From the NCBI GenBank assembly GCA_016709145.1, contig JADJEK010000014.1, forward strand, positions 1-64,000: DNA of 64,000 nucleotides, read 5' to 3'. This DNA comes from Planctomycetota bacterium. Lineage in GTDB: Bacteria; Planctomycetota; B15-G4; JADJEK01. Positions 48,877 through 57,862 of this stretch are shown here, piece by piece. The position numbers and the translations under genes are program-made. Under the pieces are notes generated by a model. The model ran no database searches. It was given only the letters and a program-made list of their open reading frames with translations, and had not been told where the DNA came from. Within the stretch, counting starts at the first letter, position 1, and each line of letters begins with the position of its first letter.

Positions 48877-49009
48877 CGCGTGAAGTCTCACGCGCGACTC
48901 AAGGGCACGGGGGTTCCCAAAGGGGGGCTTCGTTCGTTTGTGAAGCCCCCCTTTGGTCGTTCGACCGCGAGCGGTCGAACGAGGGGGCGTGGGGGCCTTC
49001 GGCCCCCAC
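48877..49009. repeat. Array of four hairpins upstream of the GT operon end
   Basis: Four consecutive perfect hairpins: CGCGTGA/TCACGCG (48877-48894); CCAAAGGGGGGCTTC with a 10-nt loop (48917-48956); CGTTCGACCGC with a 2-nt loop (48958-48981); GTGGGGGCC/GGCCCCCAC (48989-49009). They lie just beyond the last gene of the leftward glycosyltransferase operon and could include its terminator, although no long U-tract is seen. Confidence 0.75.
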
Positions 49010-49050
49010 CTGCCTGGATGCCAGCGCATCCGGCCGAGCGGCCCGAGCGA

Positions 49051-49773
49051 TCAGTGTTGTGCGTGCGGCTTGCGCGGCAGCGGTTCGGGGCGGGCGCTGA
49101 ACAGGTTGAACTTCAGGATCGACCAGATCGCGTCGAAGCCGTCCTTCCAACCGATCTTCTTGCCCTCGGAGTAATCGCGTCCGAAGTACGAGATCGGCAC
49201 TTCGTAGACGCGGCAGCGCAGGCGGGCGACTTTGGCCGTCAGCTCCGGCTCGACGCCGAAGCGGTTGCTCTCGATCTTGATGCGATCGGCGACCTCGCGG
49301 CGGAAGACCTTGTAGCAGGTCTCCATGTCCGACACGTTCAGGTTGGTGAACACGTTCGAGATCGTCGTCAGACCCTTGTTCACGACGTAGTGCCAGAACA
49401 AGTGACAGCGGTGCGTACCGCCGAGGAAGCGCGAGCCGAACACCACGTCCGCGTTGCCGTCCGTGATCGGCTTGATCAGCGCGCCGTAGTCGTCCGGCGT
49501 GTACTCGAGGTCGGCGTCCTGGATCAGCACGATGTCGCCCTGGACTTGGCTGAAGCCCGTGCGCAGCGCGCCGCCCTTGCCCTGGTTCACTTCGTGGAAG
49601 AACACCCGAACGCCGGGCCGATCGAGCGCCTTCAGCACATCGCGCGTGCCGTCCTTCGAGCAATCGTCGACGACGATGATCTCCTTGTCGAACGGAGTCG
49701 CGGCGACACGATCGATGACGGTCGTGATCGTGTCCTTCTCGTTGTAGACGGGGATGACGACCGAGAGCTTCAT
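49051..49773 (-). CDS. GT2-family polyprenyl-phosphate-type glycosyltransferase
   Basis: 240 residues. MKLSVVIPVYNEKDTITTVI start, DDCSKDGT, IQDADLEYTPDDYGAL (DxD), QGKGGALRTGF, GVEPELTAKVARL. This is the DPM1-like branch that glycosylates polyprenyl phosphate. No membrane helices in the catalytic part. Last gene of the glycosyltransferase operon. Confidence 0.93.
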   Translation of the reverse strand: MKLSVVIPVYNEKDTITTVIDRVAATPFDKEIIVVDDCSKDGTRDVLKALDRPGVRVFFHEVNQGKGGALRTGFSQVQGDIVLIQDADLEYTPDDYGALIKPITDGNADVVFGSRFLGGTHRCHLFWHYVVNKGLTTISNVFTNLNVSDMETCYKVFRREVADRIKIESNRFGVEPELTAKVARLRCRVYEVPISYFGRDYSEGKKIGWKDGFDAIWSILKFNLFSARPEPLPRKPHAQH

Positions 49774-49824
49774 GAGCCGATCCGACGCGGAACGCGTGTC
49801 CCTGGGGAAACGAAGCCGGGGAGC

Positions 49825-51042
49825 TTACCTTGCTCCCATGCCCGATGCCGGACCGGAGGGCGGAACTTTCGCGCCCCCCTGCCCCCGGGGCTCGGGGAAC
49901 AGATCCTTCAGCCCGAAGAAGTCGGCCAGATCCGACTGCAAAGTGGAGTATTCCTCGGGCCGCTCGGCCGGCCAAAACGGCTCCTTGAACAGCGTCAGGA
50001 TCTCCTTGTCCGACCGCTTGCGCCGATCCTGGATCCATTTGCGCTTCGCCGCGAACTTCGAGATCTGCGCCGAGAACTCGTTGATCGCGAGCACGTCGGC
50101 GATGCCGGCCAGCGGCACGTTGCCGCGCGAGAGCTTGCCCGCGGCGCGCACGCGCAAGCCGCCGAACGGACCCTTCTTCAACCCGCGGTTCTGCGTCAGC
50201 GAGAACTCGGACTCCTCGACGTTCAGCAGGTACTTCGTGCGCCGCATCGTCAGCAGCAGCGCGGCCGGCAACGCGCGCAGCACGTTGTCGTCGTCGTAGT
50301 TCTTGAAGATCGAGAACAGCGGATTGCGGATCTGCAGCAACCGGATGCGGTGCACGTCGACGCGGCGCGACGTCGCCGAGTGATGGTGGTAGATCACCGA
50401 GCTCGGCACGTACTGCACGGTCTCACCGAGCACCCACAGGCGCCAGCCGAGGTCGACGTCCTCGTAGTACGCGAAGAAGTCGTCGTCGAATCCACCGCAG
50501 TGCAAGAACAGCTCGCGGTCGATCGCCATCGCGCCGCCGCACGCGAACAGCGTCGGCTGCGCGGCCTTGTACTTGCCGACGTCGACGTCGTTCATGCCGA
50601 CTTGGACGCCGATGCCGTGGAAGTTCATCGCTCCGCCGGCGTAGTTCACCTCGGTGCCGTCCCAGTTCAGGATCAGCGAGCCCGTGCATCGCGCCTTGCC
50701 GTCGGCGATCGGGCGCACCAGCTCGATCAACCAGCCGGGATCGACGCGCATGTCGTTGTTCATGAACGCGACGATCGGCGTGCGTGCCGCATCCGCGCCT
50801 TGGTTGCACGCCGACGCGAAGCCCATGTTCATGGGGTTTTGCACCACGCGCACGCGCGGGAAGCGGCGCCGCATGAACTCGACCGAACCGTCCCTCGAGC
50901 CGTTGTCGACCAGGATCAGATCGATGTGGCCGGGATAGGCCAACGTGTTCAGCGATTCGAAGCACGGCTCGAGATGGTGCAGCCCGTTCCAGTTCGGGAT
51001 GACGATCGAAACGTCGGGCAGCTTGACCTTGCTGATGACCAT
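49825..51042 (-). CDS. GT2-family (rhamnosyltransferase-like) glycosyltransferase
   Basis: 405 residues. VSIVIPNWNGLHHLEPC start, DNGSRDGSVEFMRR, FMNNDMRVDPGWL, CGGAMAIDRELFLHCGGFDDDFFAYYEDVDLGWRLW, YHHHSATS. These are the WcaA/rhamnosyltransferase-type motifs. The C-terminal 140 residues are charged and helical. Separated from the neighbouring fusion gene by 15 bp. Confidence 0.93.
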   Translation of the reverse strand: MVISKVKLPDVSIVIPNWNGLHHLEPCFESLNTLAYPGHIDLILVDNGSRDGSVEFMRRRFPRVRVVQNPMNMGFASACNQGADAARTPIVAFMNNDMRVDPGWLIELVRPIADGKARCTGSLILNWDGTEVNYAGGAMNFHGIGVQVGMNDVDVGKYKAAQPTLFACGGAMAIDRELFLHCGGFDDDFFAYYEDVDLGWRLWVLGETVQYVPSSVIYHHHSATSRRVDVHRIRLLQIRNPLFSIFKNYDDDNVLRALPAALLLTMRRTKYLLNVEESEFSLTQNRGLKKGPFGGLRVRAAGKLSRGNVPLAGIADVLAINEFSAQISKFAAKRKWIQDRRKRSDKEILTLFKEPFWPAERPEEYSTLQSDLADFFGLKDLFPEPRGQGGAKVPPSGPASGMGAR

Positions 51043-51057
51043 GATCGCCGCCCGTCC

Positions 51058-53775
51058 TCAATCCGAGCGCCGAGCGATCGCGGCACCGGTGCGGTGCAAC
51101 GACCACTGACGCAACCGCAGATGAAAGCGCCCGCCGCCGATGCCACGGATCCGATTCTCGACCGTGATGCGATTCACGCCCTTCTTCAGTTCGACCCACG
51201 CCGTGTGCCGCGTGGTCGCCGCGTGGGCCTCGCCTGCGCTCGGATCGATCTCGAGCACGGGCTTGCCGTTGATGCGCACCGTCCCGCCTTGCACCACGTC
51301 GACTTCACCCGCGAAGCGATGCGTGTCGACGCGCAACTCGCCGGAGATGCGGTCGTCGGTCGTCCACGCGAACTCGATCGCGGCAGCTCCGGCGTCGGGG
51401 CGCAGCAACACGAACTCGTCGCCTTGCTTCTCCACGGCACCGTGCGCCCCGAGGAACGCCTGAGCGTTGAAGCACGCGAGCTCGGAATGGGCCATGTGCA
51501 ATCCCATCGCTTGGCGGTACTTCAACTCCATCTCGCCGGCGTTCTCGTCGACCGTCTTCACGTGCGGAGCGGCCGCCGCCAAGCGCGCGGCGAGGCCCTC
51601 GTCCCCGAGGAAGCGCCGCATCGTGCGCGCGAGGTCGTCCGCGTCACCCGCGCGAAAACGCAAGCCGCCGACGCCGTCTTTCACCAGATCGCGCATGCCG
51701 CCGAGATCGGAAACCAACACCGGCAACTTGGCCTGGAACGCCTCGTGGATCGCGAGCGGTGAGTTCTCGAACCAGATCGACGGCACGACCAACACGTCGA
51801 TGGCGCCGAGCACACGACCGAGCGCCTTCGGGTCGTAGCGCCCGTGGAAATGCAGCCCGCCCCGCGTGACGGACCGTTCGATGCGCGCGCGCGTCTCGAC
51901 GAACTCGGGCATCCCCTGCGTGTCGCCGTAGATGTGCAGCTCAGCGCGCGGATCCTCGACGCGCTGGAACGCTCGCGCGAGCACGTCGAGGCCCTTGTAC
52001 CAGACCAGCGATCCGATGAATCCGAAGCGCAACTTGCCCGGCGCCGGCGAGCGCACGACGCTCGAAAGCCATCCGGTCTCCATGCCGTAGTCCGACAGGA
52101 TCAAGCGCTCCTTGGGAACGCCGGCCTCGATCATCTTCTGCTTCAAGAACGGCGACGGCGCGATCAGGAAGTCCGCGCGCATCAGGTGGTCGATCGTCGT
52201 GCTCGGCCGCAGCGCGATGCACGCGACGTCCGACGCGTGCTTCGTGAACCACTTCGGCGCCTTCTTCACCAGCGCGAGGTAGCGCTTCGCGAGCTTCGCG
52301 AGCGTGCCGCGCACGGGCCGCGACAGCGCGCGCGCGAGGCCGACGAGTCCCGGCTTGTTCGCGACGCACGCGGCGCAACCGAGGATCGGCGGCTTGCCAT
52401 CGCACAGCGTTTGATTCGGGCGGATCAGTTGCACCTTCGGACAACGGAACCAGAAGTCGTTCAGCGTCACGACCGAGCCGATCCCGAACTCCTGGCAGAT
52501 CGACGGCAAGGTCGCCGACAGGTGGATCATGTGCTCGAAGTGCACGACGTCGGGACGCTCGCGCGCGAGGACTTCACGGAAGCGCTGTTCGATGTGCGGA
52601 TGCGCGTAGGTCTCGCGGATGTTCGCGAACTGCAAGTGGTTCGCGAGCTTCAACACGCGCAGCCCGTCGTAGCTGCCCTCGACGACCGAGTAGTTCTCCT
52701 GCGACGGATCGCCGACGCGGTGCAACACCACGACGTCGTGGCCGCGGCGCTGGAGCGCCTTCGCGAGCGACAGCGTCAGCACTTCGGTCCCCGCCATCGT
52801 CTCCGGCGGGAAGCCGTGCACGACGAACAGGATCTTCATGCGCAAATGGTTCACGGCCTGCGGCGCGCGTAGCCGATCGGGCGTGCGCGCCCCGCGCCGG
52901 AAGCCCTCGAACTCGAGGAAGTGGTACCAGAACGACAGCAAGGCGAGCTTCGCGCGCTTGAAGCGCGGGATGCCGTGTTCACGCAGGTAGCGCCGGTCCT
53001 CGTTCATCGTGCGCCACGTCATGATCAGCACGTCGCGGCGGCGGTTCATGCACTTGCGATCGAGGTACGCGCGGTTCAGCCACGCGTCGATCTGCGTGCG
53101 CTTCATCAAGGTCTTCGGGTCGTACTCGTGCGAGTGGACGACCGGCGCCGCGGGTTCGTAGACGACGGTGTAGCCGGCTTCGAGCGCACCCTTCGCCCAC
53201 AACAGGTCCTCGCCGAACATCACGCGCGCGAACGGCAGGCGCTCCCAAGCGCTACGCCTCAGACACGAACAGACGTCGTTGAAGTTGACGAAGATGCGCC
53301 GCGTCAGCGGATCCATCGCGAGATACTGCTGCGCATCCTCGATGCGACGTTCCTGACGATTGGTGTCGAAGCAGAGATCGCCTTGGACGCCGCGCCGCAC
53401 GAGCATCCCCGCGGTCGGCCGCGGCACGATGCGGCAGAACGCGGCCCCGACGGCGGGATCACGGAAGTTCGCGAGCAGCGTGCTCAGCCAATCGCGCCGT
53501 TCCGGGTACGCGTCCTGGACCAGGAACACGATGAAGTCGCCCGTCGTCATGCGCGCGCCGAGGTTGCGTGTGTCGCCGTGGTCGAACTCGCGTTGGTCGA
53601 TCACGTGCAGCCGGACCGGGAAGCGCGAGGCGATCTCGCGCGTGCGGTCGGTCGACGACGAGTCGATGACGAGGACCTCGGTCTCGAAGCCGACGTGCTG
53701 CTCGAACACGCCGCGGAGACACTCGGCGATGGTGTCCTCGCCGTTCCAGGTCGGGATGACGATCGAGACCTTCAC
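51058..53775 (-). CDS. Large GT2-GT4 fusion glycosyltransferase with C-terminal beta domain
   Basis: 905 residues from the GTG at 53775, which directly abuts the TAA of the upstream gene. Residues 1-310 are a GT2 enzyme (VSIVIPTWNGEDTIAECL, IDSSSTDRT, FLVQDAYPE, GEDLLWAKGALEAG). From M313 a GT4 enzyme starts (MKILFVVHGFPPETMAGTE, YKGLDVLARAFQRV, VPSIWFENSPLAIHEAFQA). The last 170 residues are beta-rich (VWVELKKGVNRITVENRIRG-like segment) and might bind carbohydrate. No stop between the parts; an alternative +1 frame stop lies just before M313, so a frameshifted pair cannot be fully excluded. Confidence 0.8.
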   Translation of the reverse strand: MKVSIVIPTWNGEDTIAECLRGVFEQHVGFETEVLVIDSSSTDRTREIASRFPVRLHVIDQREFDHGDTRNLGARMTTGDFIVFLVQDAYPERRDWLSTLLANFRDPAVGAAFCRIVPRPTAGMLVRRGVQGDLCFDTNRQERRIEDAQQYLAMDPLTRRIFVNFNDVCSCLRRSAWERLPFARVMFGEDLLWAKGALEAGYTVVYEPAAPVVHSHEYDPKTLMKRTQIDAWLNRAYLDRKCMNRRRDVLIMTWRTMNEDRRYLREHGIPRFKRAKLALLSFWYHFLEFEGFRRGARTPDRLRAPQAVNHLRMKILFVVHGFPPETMAGTEVLTLSLAKALQRRGHDVVVLHRVGDPSQENYSVVEGSYDGLRVLKLANHLQFANIRETYAHPHIEQRFREVLARERPDVVHFEHMIHLSATLPSICQEFGIGSVVTLNDFWFRCPKVQLIRPNQTLCDGKPPILGCAACVANKPGLVGLARALSRPVRGTLAKLAKRYLALVKKAPKWFTKHASDVACIALRPSTTIDHLMRADFLIAPSPFLKQKMIEAGVPKERLILSDYGMETGWLSSVVRSPAPGKLRFGFIGSLVWYKGLDVLARAFQRVEDPRAELHIYGDTQGMPEFVETRARIERSVTRGGLHFHGRYDPKALGRVLGAIDVLVVPSIWFENSPLAIHEAFQAKLPVLVSDLGGMRDLVKDGVGGLRFRAGDADDLARTMRRFLGDEGLAARLAAAAPHVKTVDENAGEMELKYRQAMGLHMAHSELACFNAQAFLGAHGAVEKQGDEFVLLRPDAGAAAIEFAWTTDDRISGELRVDTHRFAGEVDVVQGGTVRINGKPVLEIDPSAGEAHAATTRHTAWVELKKGVNRITVENRIRGIGGGRFHLRLRQWSLHRTGAAIARRSD

Positions 53776-54678
53776 TTACGGGGAACCTCCGCGCACGGTC
53801 CCCCACCACTGTCCCGACACTTGACCAAGACGCCAGACGAACGAACGCGCCATCGACCGCAGCTTGCCTTCCGCACGTGAAGCGCGCATGAAGCGCAGAT
53901 CCTCGCGCCATTCGTACCCGAGCCCACGCGCGACCGAGACCAGCGACGGACGCAGCGCCAGACCGTAGCGCCGGCGGACGAACGCCGCATCATCCCGGTA
54001 GCGACGAAATGCCGACCACAGTCCGTATTCGTGCGCATGGTGCACGACCGAAGCGGACGCATACGCGATGCCGAGTCCGCGCTCCAGCATCGCTTCGGCC
54101 CAAATCACGTCCTCACCCATCATCGTGCGCTGCAAGGGATGTTCGCGCAGCAGGCTCGTACGAGCGCACGACGCGACGTCGTCGTAGACGTAGGCCGCGC
54201 GACGATGTTCCGGCGACATGCGGGAGAACGCCCCCGCGGGGAAGCGCGCGACGAACGCGTCGGGGCGCGCGGATCGCGCCGAAGTCACGGTGCGCGCCGC
54301 CAAGGGTGACGAGTCCGCATAGGGAAGGACGCGGCTACTCGCACCGGCGACCTCTGGATCCGCGAGCGCGGCGACCAGCGGCTCGAGCCATCCTGGAGCC
54401 GGCACGGCGTCCTGGGTCAAGAACGCGACGTACGGCGTGTTCGCGCGCTCGGCGCCGGCTTGACGCGTGGCGCCGTGATCGAACGTCGCGCGATCGATGC
54501 GTACCACGTCGCAACCCGCGCGCTCCGCCGCGCGATCGGTGCCGTCGTCGGAACCCGAATCGATGACGACGACGCGCTGCGGCCCCGACTCGGAGCGCGC
54601 CAGGCACTCGAGCTGTTGCACGAACCGACGCCCGCCGTTCAACGTGGGCACGACGAGGGTCACCGGCAGAGTCCTCAT
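53776..54678 (-). CDS. GT2-family glycosyltransferase
   Basis: 300 residues. TLVVPTLNGGRRFVQQL start, VIDSGSDDGT, FLTQDAVPAPGWLEP, MMGEDVIWAEAMLERG, VVHHAHEYGLWSAFRRYRDD. Close in layout to the GT2 half of the following fusion gene (shared GEDxxWAxAxLE.G and HSHEY/HAHEY motifs), so the two may be an old duplication. Overlaps the coiled-coil gene by 4 bp. Confidence 0.93.
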   Translation of the reverse strand: MRTLPVTLVVPTLNGGRRFVQQLECLARSESGPQRVVVIDSGSDDGTDRAAERAGCDVVRIDRATFDHGATRQAGAERANTPYVAFLTQDAVPAPGWLEPLVAALADPEVAGASSRVLPYADSSPLAARTVTSARSARPDAFVARFPAGAFSRMSPEHRRAAYVYDDVASCARTSLLREHPLQRTMMGEDVIWAEAMLERGLGIAYASASVVHHAHEYGLWSAFRRYRDDAAFVRRRYGLALRPSLVSVARGLGYEWREDLRFMRASRAEGKLRSMARSFVWRLGQVSGQWWGTVRGGSP

Positions 54679-55127
54679 CCGTCGCGACGACGATCCTTGA
54701 TCGGCGGGGTCGAGCTGTCGTCGGCGGGCTCGCGCGCGAGTCCGAGCATGCGCTTCAGCAGGCGTCCGACTCGGTTGTGGGGACGCGCCCAGATCGTGCG
54801 CAGCATGCTCTCGAGACGGCGGATGTGCTTCTCCTTGCGAGCATGCTCGGCTTCGAGTTCCTCGAGCCGCCGGCGCAGATCGAACTCCACTTCCTTGCGG
54901 CCCGCGATCTCCTCGCGCAGCAACGCGAACCGGCGCCGCGCATCGTCGAGCGCGCGCGGCGTGTCCTTGATCGACGCCATCTCGCGCTCGAGCTGCTCGG
55001 CGCGTTGCTTGTGCTGCTGGATCAGTTCGATCTGGTGATAGAGCTGCGCCAGCAAGTGATCGACGTGACGCTGCAACACCACGACGCGCTCGGTCGTTGC
55101 ATCCGCCGCGTTGCGTGACTCAGTCAT
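54675..55127 (-). CDS. Coiled-coil protein of unknown function
   Basis: 150 residues from the ATG at 55127 (GGAGGG upstream). Nearly all helix; heptad-like pattern across about residues 15-115 (VVVLQRHVDHLLAQLYHQIELI and EFDLRRRLEELEAEHARKEKHIRRLESML), then a Pro-rich charged tail. No family. It lies inside the glycosyltransferase operon, overlapping both neighbours, so it could scaffold the enzymes. Soluble. Confidence 0.8.
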   Translation of the reverse strand: MTESRNAADATTERVVVLQRHVDHLLAQLYHQIELIQQHKQRAEQLEREMASIKDTPRALDDARRRFALLREEIAGRKEVEFDLRRRLEELEAEHARKEKHIRRLESMLRTIWARPHNRVGRLLKRMLGLAREPADDSSTPPIKDRRRDG

Positions 55128-56496
55128 GGTTCCCTCCGGCCGATCGAACCGCGTGCTTGCGCTCGACCAACTCCTCGTACATCGCGGCGAACTCGCGTGC
55201 ATTCGCGAGCAACGTGCGGACGTCGGCGAACTTGCCCGACAGACGCCGCAGCGCGTCGCGATCTTGCGCCAACTCGAGCAGGATCGCTCCGAGTCCTGCG
55301 GCGTCGCCCGGCTCGAACAAGCGGCCGTTGTGACCGTCGCGCACGATCTCGGCGATGCCGTCGACGTTCGACGCGATCACCGGGACTCCGGCGGCGCAGG
55401 CTTCGAGCACGACGAACGGCGTGTTCTCCTGCCACAGCGACGGCACGACCAGGACGGCGAGATCGCGCAGCGCGGTCGGCACGTGCTCGGGCTTGGTCGG
55501 CCCGCGCAGGCGGATGCGCGCATCCTTGCGCGCGCGCGCGAAGCACGACTCGGCGTAGTCGGGGAACAGACCGGGATTGCCGTAGACGTCGAGCGTCAGC
55601 GGTCCCGGTGTGTTCAGCACCGCGTCGACGAGCACGTGCAAGCCCTTCGGTCGGTTGATGCTGCCGATGAAGCCGACCCGCAAGTTGGCGTCGACCGTCT
55701 TGTCGAACGTGTACGGCGGCATCGGGTCGACGCCGTAGCGCGAGACGTGGATGCGCTCTTGCGGATAGCCGAAGCGCTCGAAGGTCTGCTTCAGCGTGTG
55801 CGACGGCGCGATGATGCGATCGACGCGCGACAGCAGCGAGCGCAACAACTCCTTGCGCGCGCCGAGCGCCGTGAGTTGCGCGTGCGGCGAGGCGTTGTTC
55901 CAACGCAAGCCGTCGCCGGGAGGCGCGAGCTCTTCCGAGATCGGCACGAAGCGATCACCGCGCGTGAACGTGAGCAGCCGGTCGTAGTCGAGGTCGCCGT
56001 GCGACAGACATTCGAGGCATTGGAACGCGTCGGGGCCCGCGCAGCGCTCTTGCGTTCGCGTCTTCAGCAACTGCGCGGTCGGGCAGAGGAACCAGAAGTC
56101 CATCAGGTTGACGACGGTCGGGATCGACCGCAGCGTGGTCTCTTCGAGGATCGACGCGCCCAAGAATGCCGCATGGAAGACGTGGACCGCGTCGGGCTGC
56201 ACTTGCGAGAGGTAGGTCCCGAACATCTTCCCGAGGAAGACGTTGTAGGAATCGCCGAGCACGAAGTTCGGCAGCAGGCCGCGCCACATGTAGACGCGCG
56301 TGACCGGCACGCCGTCGTCGACGGTCTCCTCGCGGCGCACGAGCGGCGCGTCGGCGCGGTACGACGGCTCGAACGTGAACACGCGGACGTCGTGACCGGC
56401 GGTGCCGCGCAACTTCAGCGCCAGCCGTTTCGCGTACAGCTCGGTGCCGGTCGTGTAGAGCGGCGGATATTGGTGCGTGACGAACACGATGCGCAT
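55120..56496 (-). CDS. GT4-family glycosyltransferase
   Basis: 458 residues from the ATG at 56496 (MRIVFVTHQYPPLYTTGTELYAKRLA). GT-B motifs: VVNLMDFWFLCPTAQ, INRPKGLHVLVDAV, VVPSLWQENTPFVVLEACAAGVPVIASNVDGIAEIV. The DFWFLCP cysteine-containing motif and CxxC further on recur in the neighbouring GT4s. It is in the same open frame as the upstream GT4, but that is explained by a frameshift near 56562, so it is annotated separately. Confidence 0.9.
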   Translation of the reverse strand: MRIVFVTHQYPPLYTTGTELYAKRLALKLRGTAGHDVRVFTFEPSYRADAPLVRREETVDDGVPVTRVYMWRGLLPNFVLGDSYNVFLGKMFGTYLSQVQPDAVHVFHAAFLGASILEETTLRSIPTVVNLMDFWFLCPTAQLLKTRTQERCAGPDAFQCLECLSHGDLDYDRLLTFTRGDRFVPISEELAPPGDGLRWNNASPHAQLTALGARKELLRSLLSRVDRIIAPSHTLKQTFERFGYPQERIHVSRYGVDPMPPYTFDKTVDANLRVGFIGSINRPKGLHVLVDAVLNTPGPLTLDVYGNPGLFPDYAESCFARARKDARIRLRGPTKPEHVPTALRDLAVLVVPSLWQENTPFVVLEACAAGVPVIASNVDGIAEIVRDGHNGRLFEPGDAAGLGAILLELAQDRDALRRLSGKFADVRTLLANAREFAAMYEELVERKHAVRSAGGNHD

Positions 56497-57786
56497 CAGC
56501 GACGCCCCCCGGCGAAGTCCGCGTAGTTCTGCAGCAGTTCGGTCGCGTTCTCGTGCACGGTACGGACTCGCGGTCGGGAACGCCAAACGCGCGGCGAGCT
56601 CCGGCTCGTGCGCAAGGCGTCTCAGGACCGACCGCAGTTCATCGACGTTTCCAGCGCGGAACAGGAGCCCGTCCACCCCATCGCGGACCGCCTCCTCGAG
56701 CGCGCCGATGCGGGACGCGATCACCGGCAGCCCCGCGAGCCAGCCTTCGCGCAGGGTCAGACAGAACGCCTCGTACCACAAGGCCGGAACCACCAAAGCG
56801 TCGAGGCTGCCGAGGATGCCCTGCAACTCGCGCGCTTCGTAGCGGCCGTGGAAGACGATGCGATCGCATCCCGCTGCCGCGCGGCGCAGGCGCTCGCCGT
56901 AATCCGTGACCTCGTGCCACGCCCCGGCCTCACCGAAGACGTGGAGCTCGGTGGTCGGATCGGCGAGGGCCACGAAGGCGTCGATCAGCACGTGGACGCC
57001 CTTCGTCGGCAACACGGACCCGACGTAGCCGAAGCGGAAGCGCGCGGCGCGCGTGCGCGTGACGGACTCGAACGGCTTGGCGTCGAGTCCGTTCTCGACC
57101 ACGACGAGGCGCGCGGACTCGATGCCATAGCGCTCGAACACGGTCTTCGAATGGCGGGACGGGGTGAACAAGCGGTCGACGCGATGCAAGAGGCCACGCA
57201 TCCACGTGTGGTACTCGTCGAGCTGCGCGCGATCGCGCCGGTCCCGTTCGGCCGCGGGGACTTCGGCGCCGTCGCGACCGATGCCGAACCAACCGCTCCA
57301 CATCTGCGGCAGGCACGTCACGCAACGCGCGACGTCGACGTCCTCGCACAAGAACAGGTCCTTCGTCATGCGCTGCCCGCGCGGGCAGCCCATCCAGAAG
57401 TCGTGCAGCGTCATCACGACGGGTAGGCCACGCTCGCGCGCGGCGTCGATCAGGTCGGTCGACAGGCACGTGAGGTGATGCACGTGGACCAGATCGAACG
57501 ACTGGCGCGCGAGCTCGGCGTCGAACGCGGCGCGGATCGACGCGTTGCGCACGATGCCCGCGAACTCGGTGCAGTCGGAGAACCGGTAGTTCAGCCGGAT
57601 CACCGCGACGCCGTCGACGGCGTAACGCTCGATCGCGAACTCCGGTCGCGACGCGTCCGCCCCGCGCGTGAACACGACGACTTCGTGGCCGAGCCGCGCG
57701 TACTCGCGCGCGAGCGCGTGCACGTGGAGCTCGACACCGCCGATGCTTTCCGGCAAGTAGGCCGCGGTGACGAAGAGAATGCGCAA
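56496..57786 (-). CDS. GT4-family glycosyltransferase with apparent C-terminal frameshift
   Basis: About 430 codons from the TTG at 57786 (LRILFVTAAYLPESIGGVELHVHALARE). GT-B motifs: TLHDFWMGCPRGQ, VLPTKGVHVLIDAF, VPALWYEAFCLTLREGWLAGLPVIASRIG. In the main frame the last 21 residues before the next start are Arg-rich nonsense (YRARERDRTAAELRG). In the +1 frame from about 56562 the same DNA reads TVHENATELLQNYADFAGGRR then TGA, overlapping the next ATG as TGATG. That is a natural GT4 C-terminus, so one extra base is likely. Confidence 0.85.
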
Positions 57787-57862
57787 AGGGAAGGGTCCGC
57801 AGTTCGCGGGTCGGGAAAAGCCGACAGCATAGACACGCCCGCGCCGGCCGCGCTGCGCCGCG

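Larger units (their letters stand above)
48347..49050. other. 704-bp hyper-structured intergenic region
   Basis: No gene supported. From left to right: three 37-bp tandem repeats (48420-48510); a GGGGACA/TGTCCCC motif cluster with a hairpin (48514-48598); a 184-bp palindromic element (48691-48874); and four further hairpins (48877-49009). Each is listed separately. The region separates lepB from the glycosyltransferase operon; both are transcribed leftwards, so this region also holds the lepB upstream sequence. Confidence 0.75.

Noticed and set aside
51058..53775. Splitting the GT2-GT4 protein into two genes at 52839
   Set aside because: The frame is open and no ribosome site precedes MKILF; a +1 frame stop exists, so this is noted as an alternative rather than annotated.
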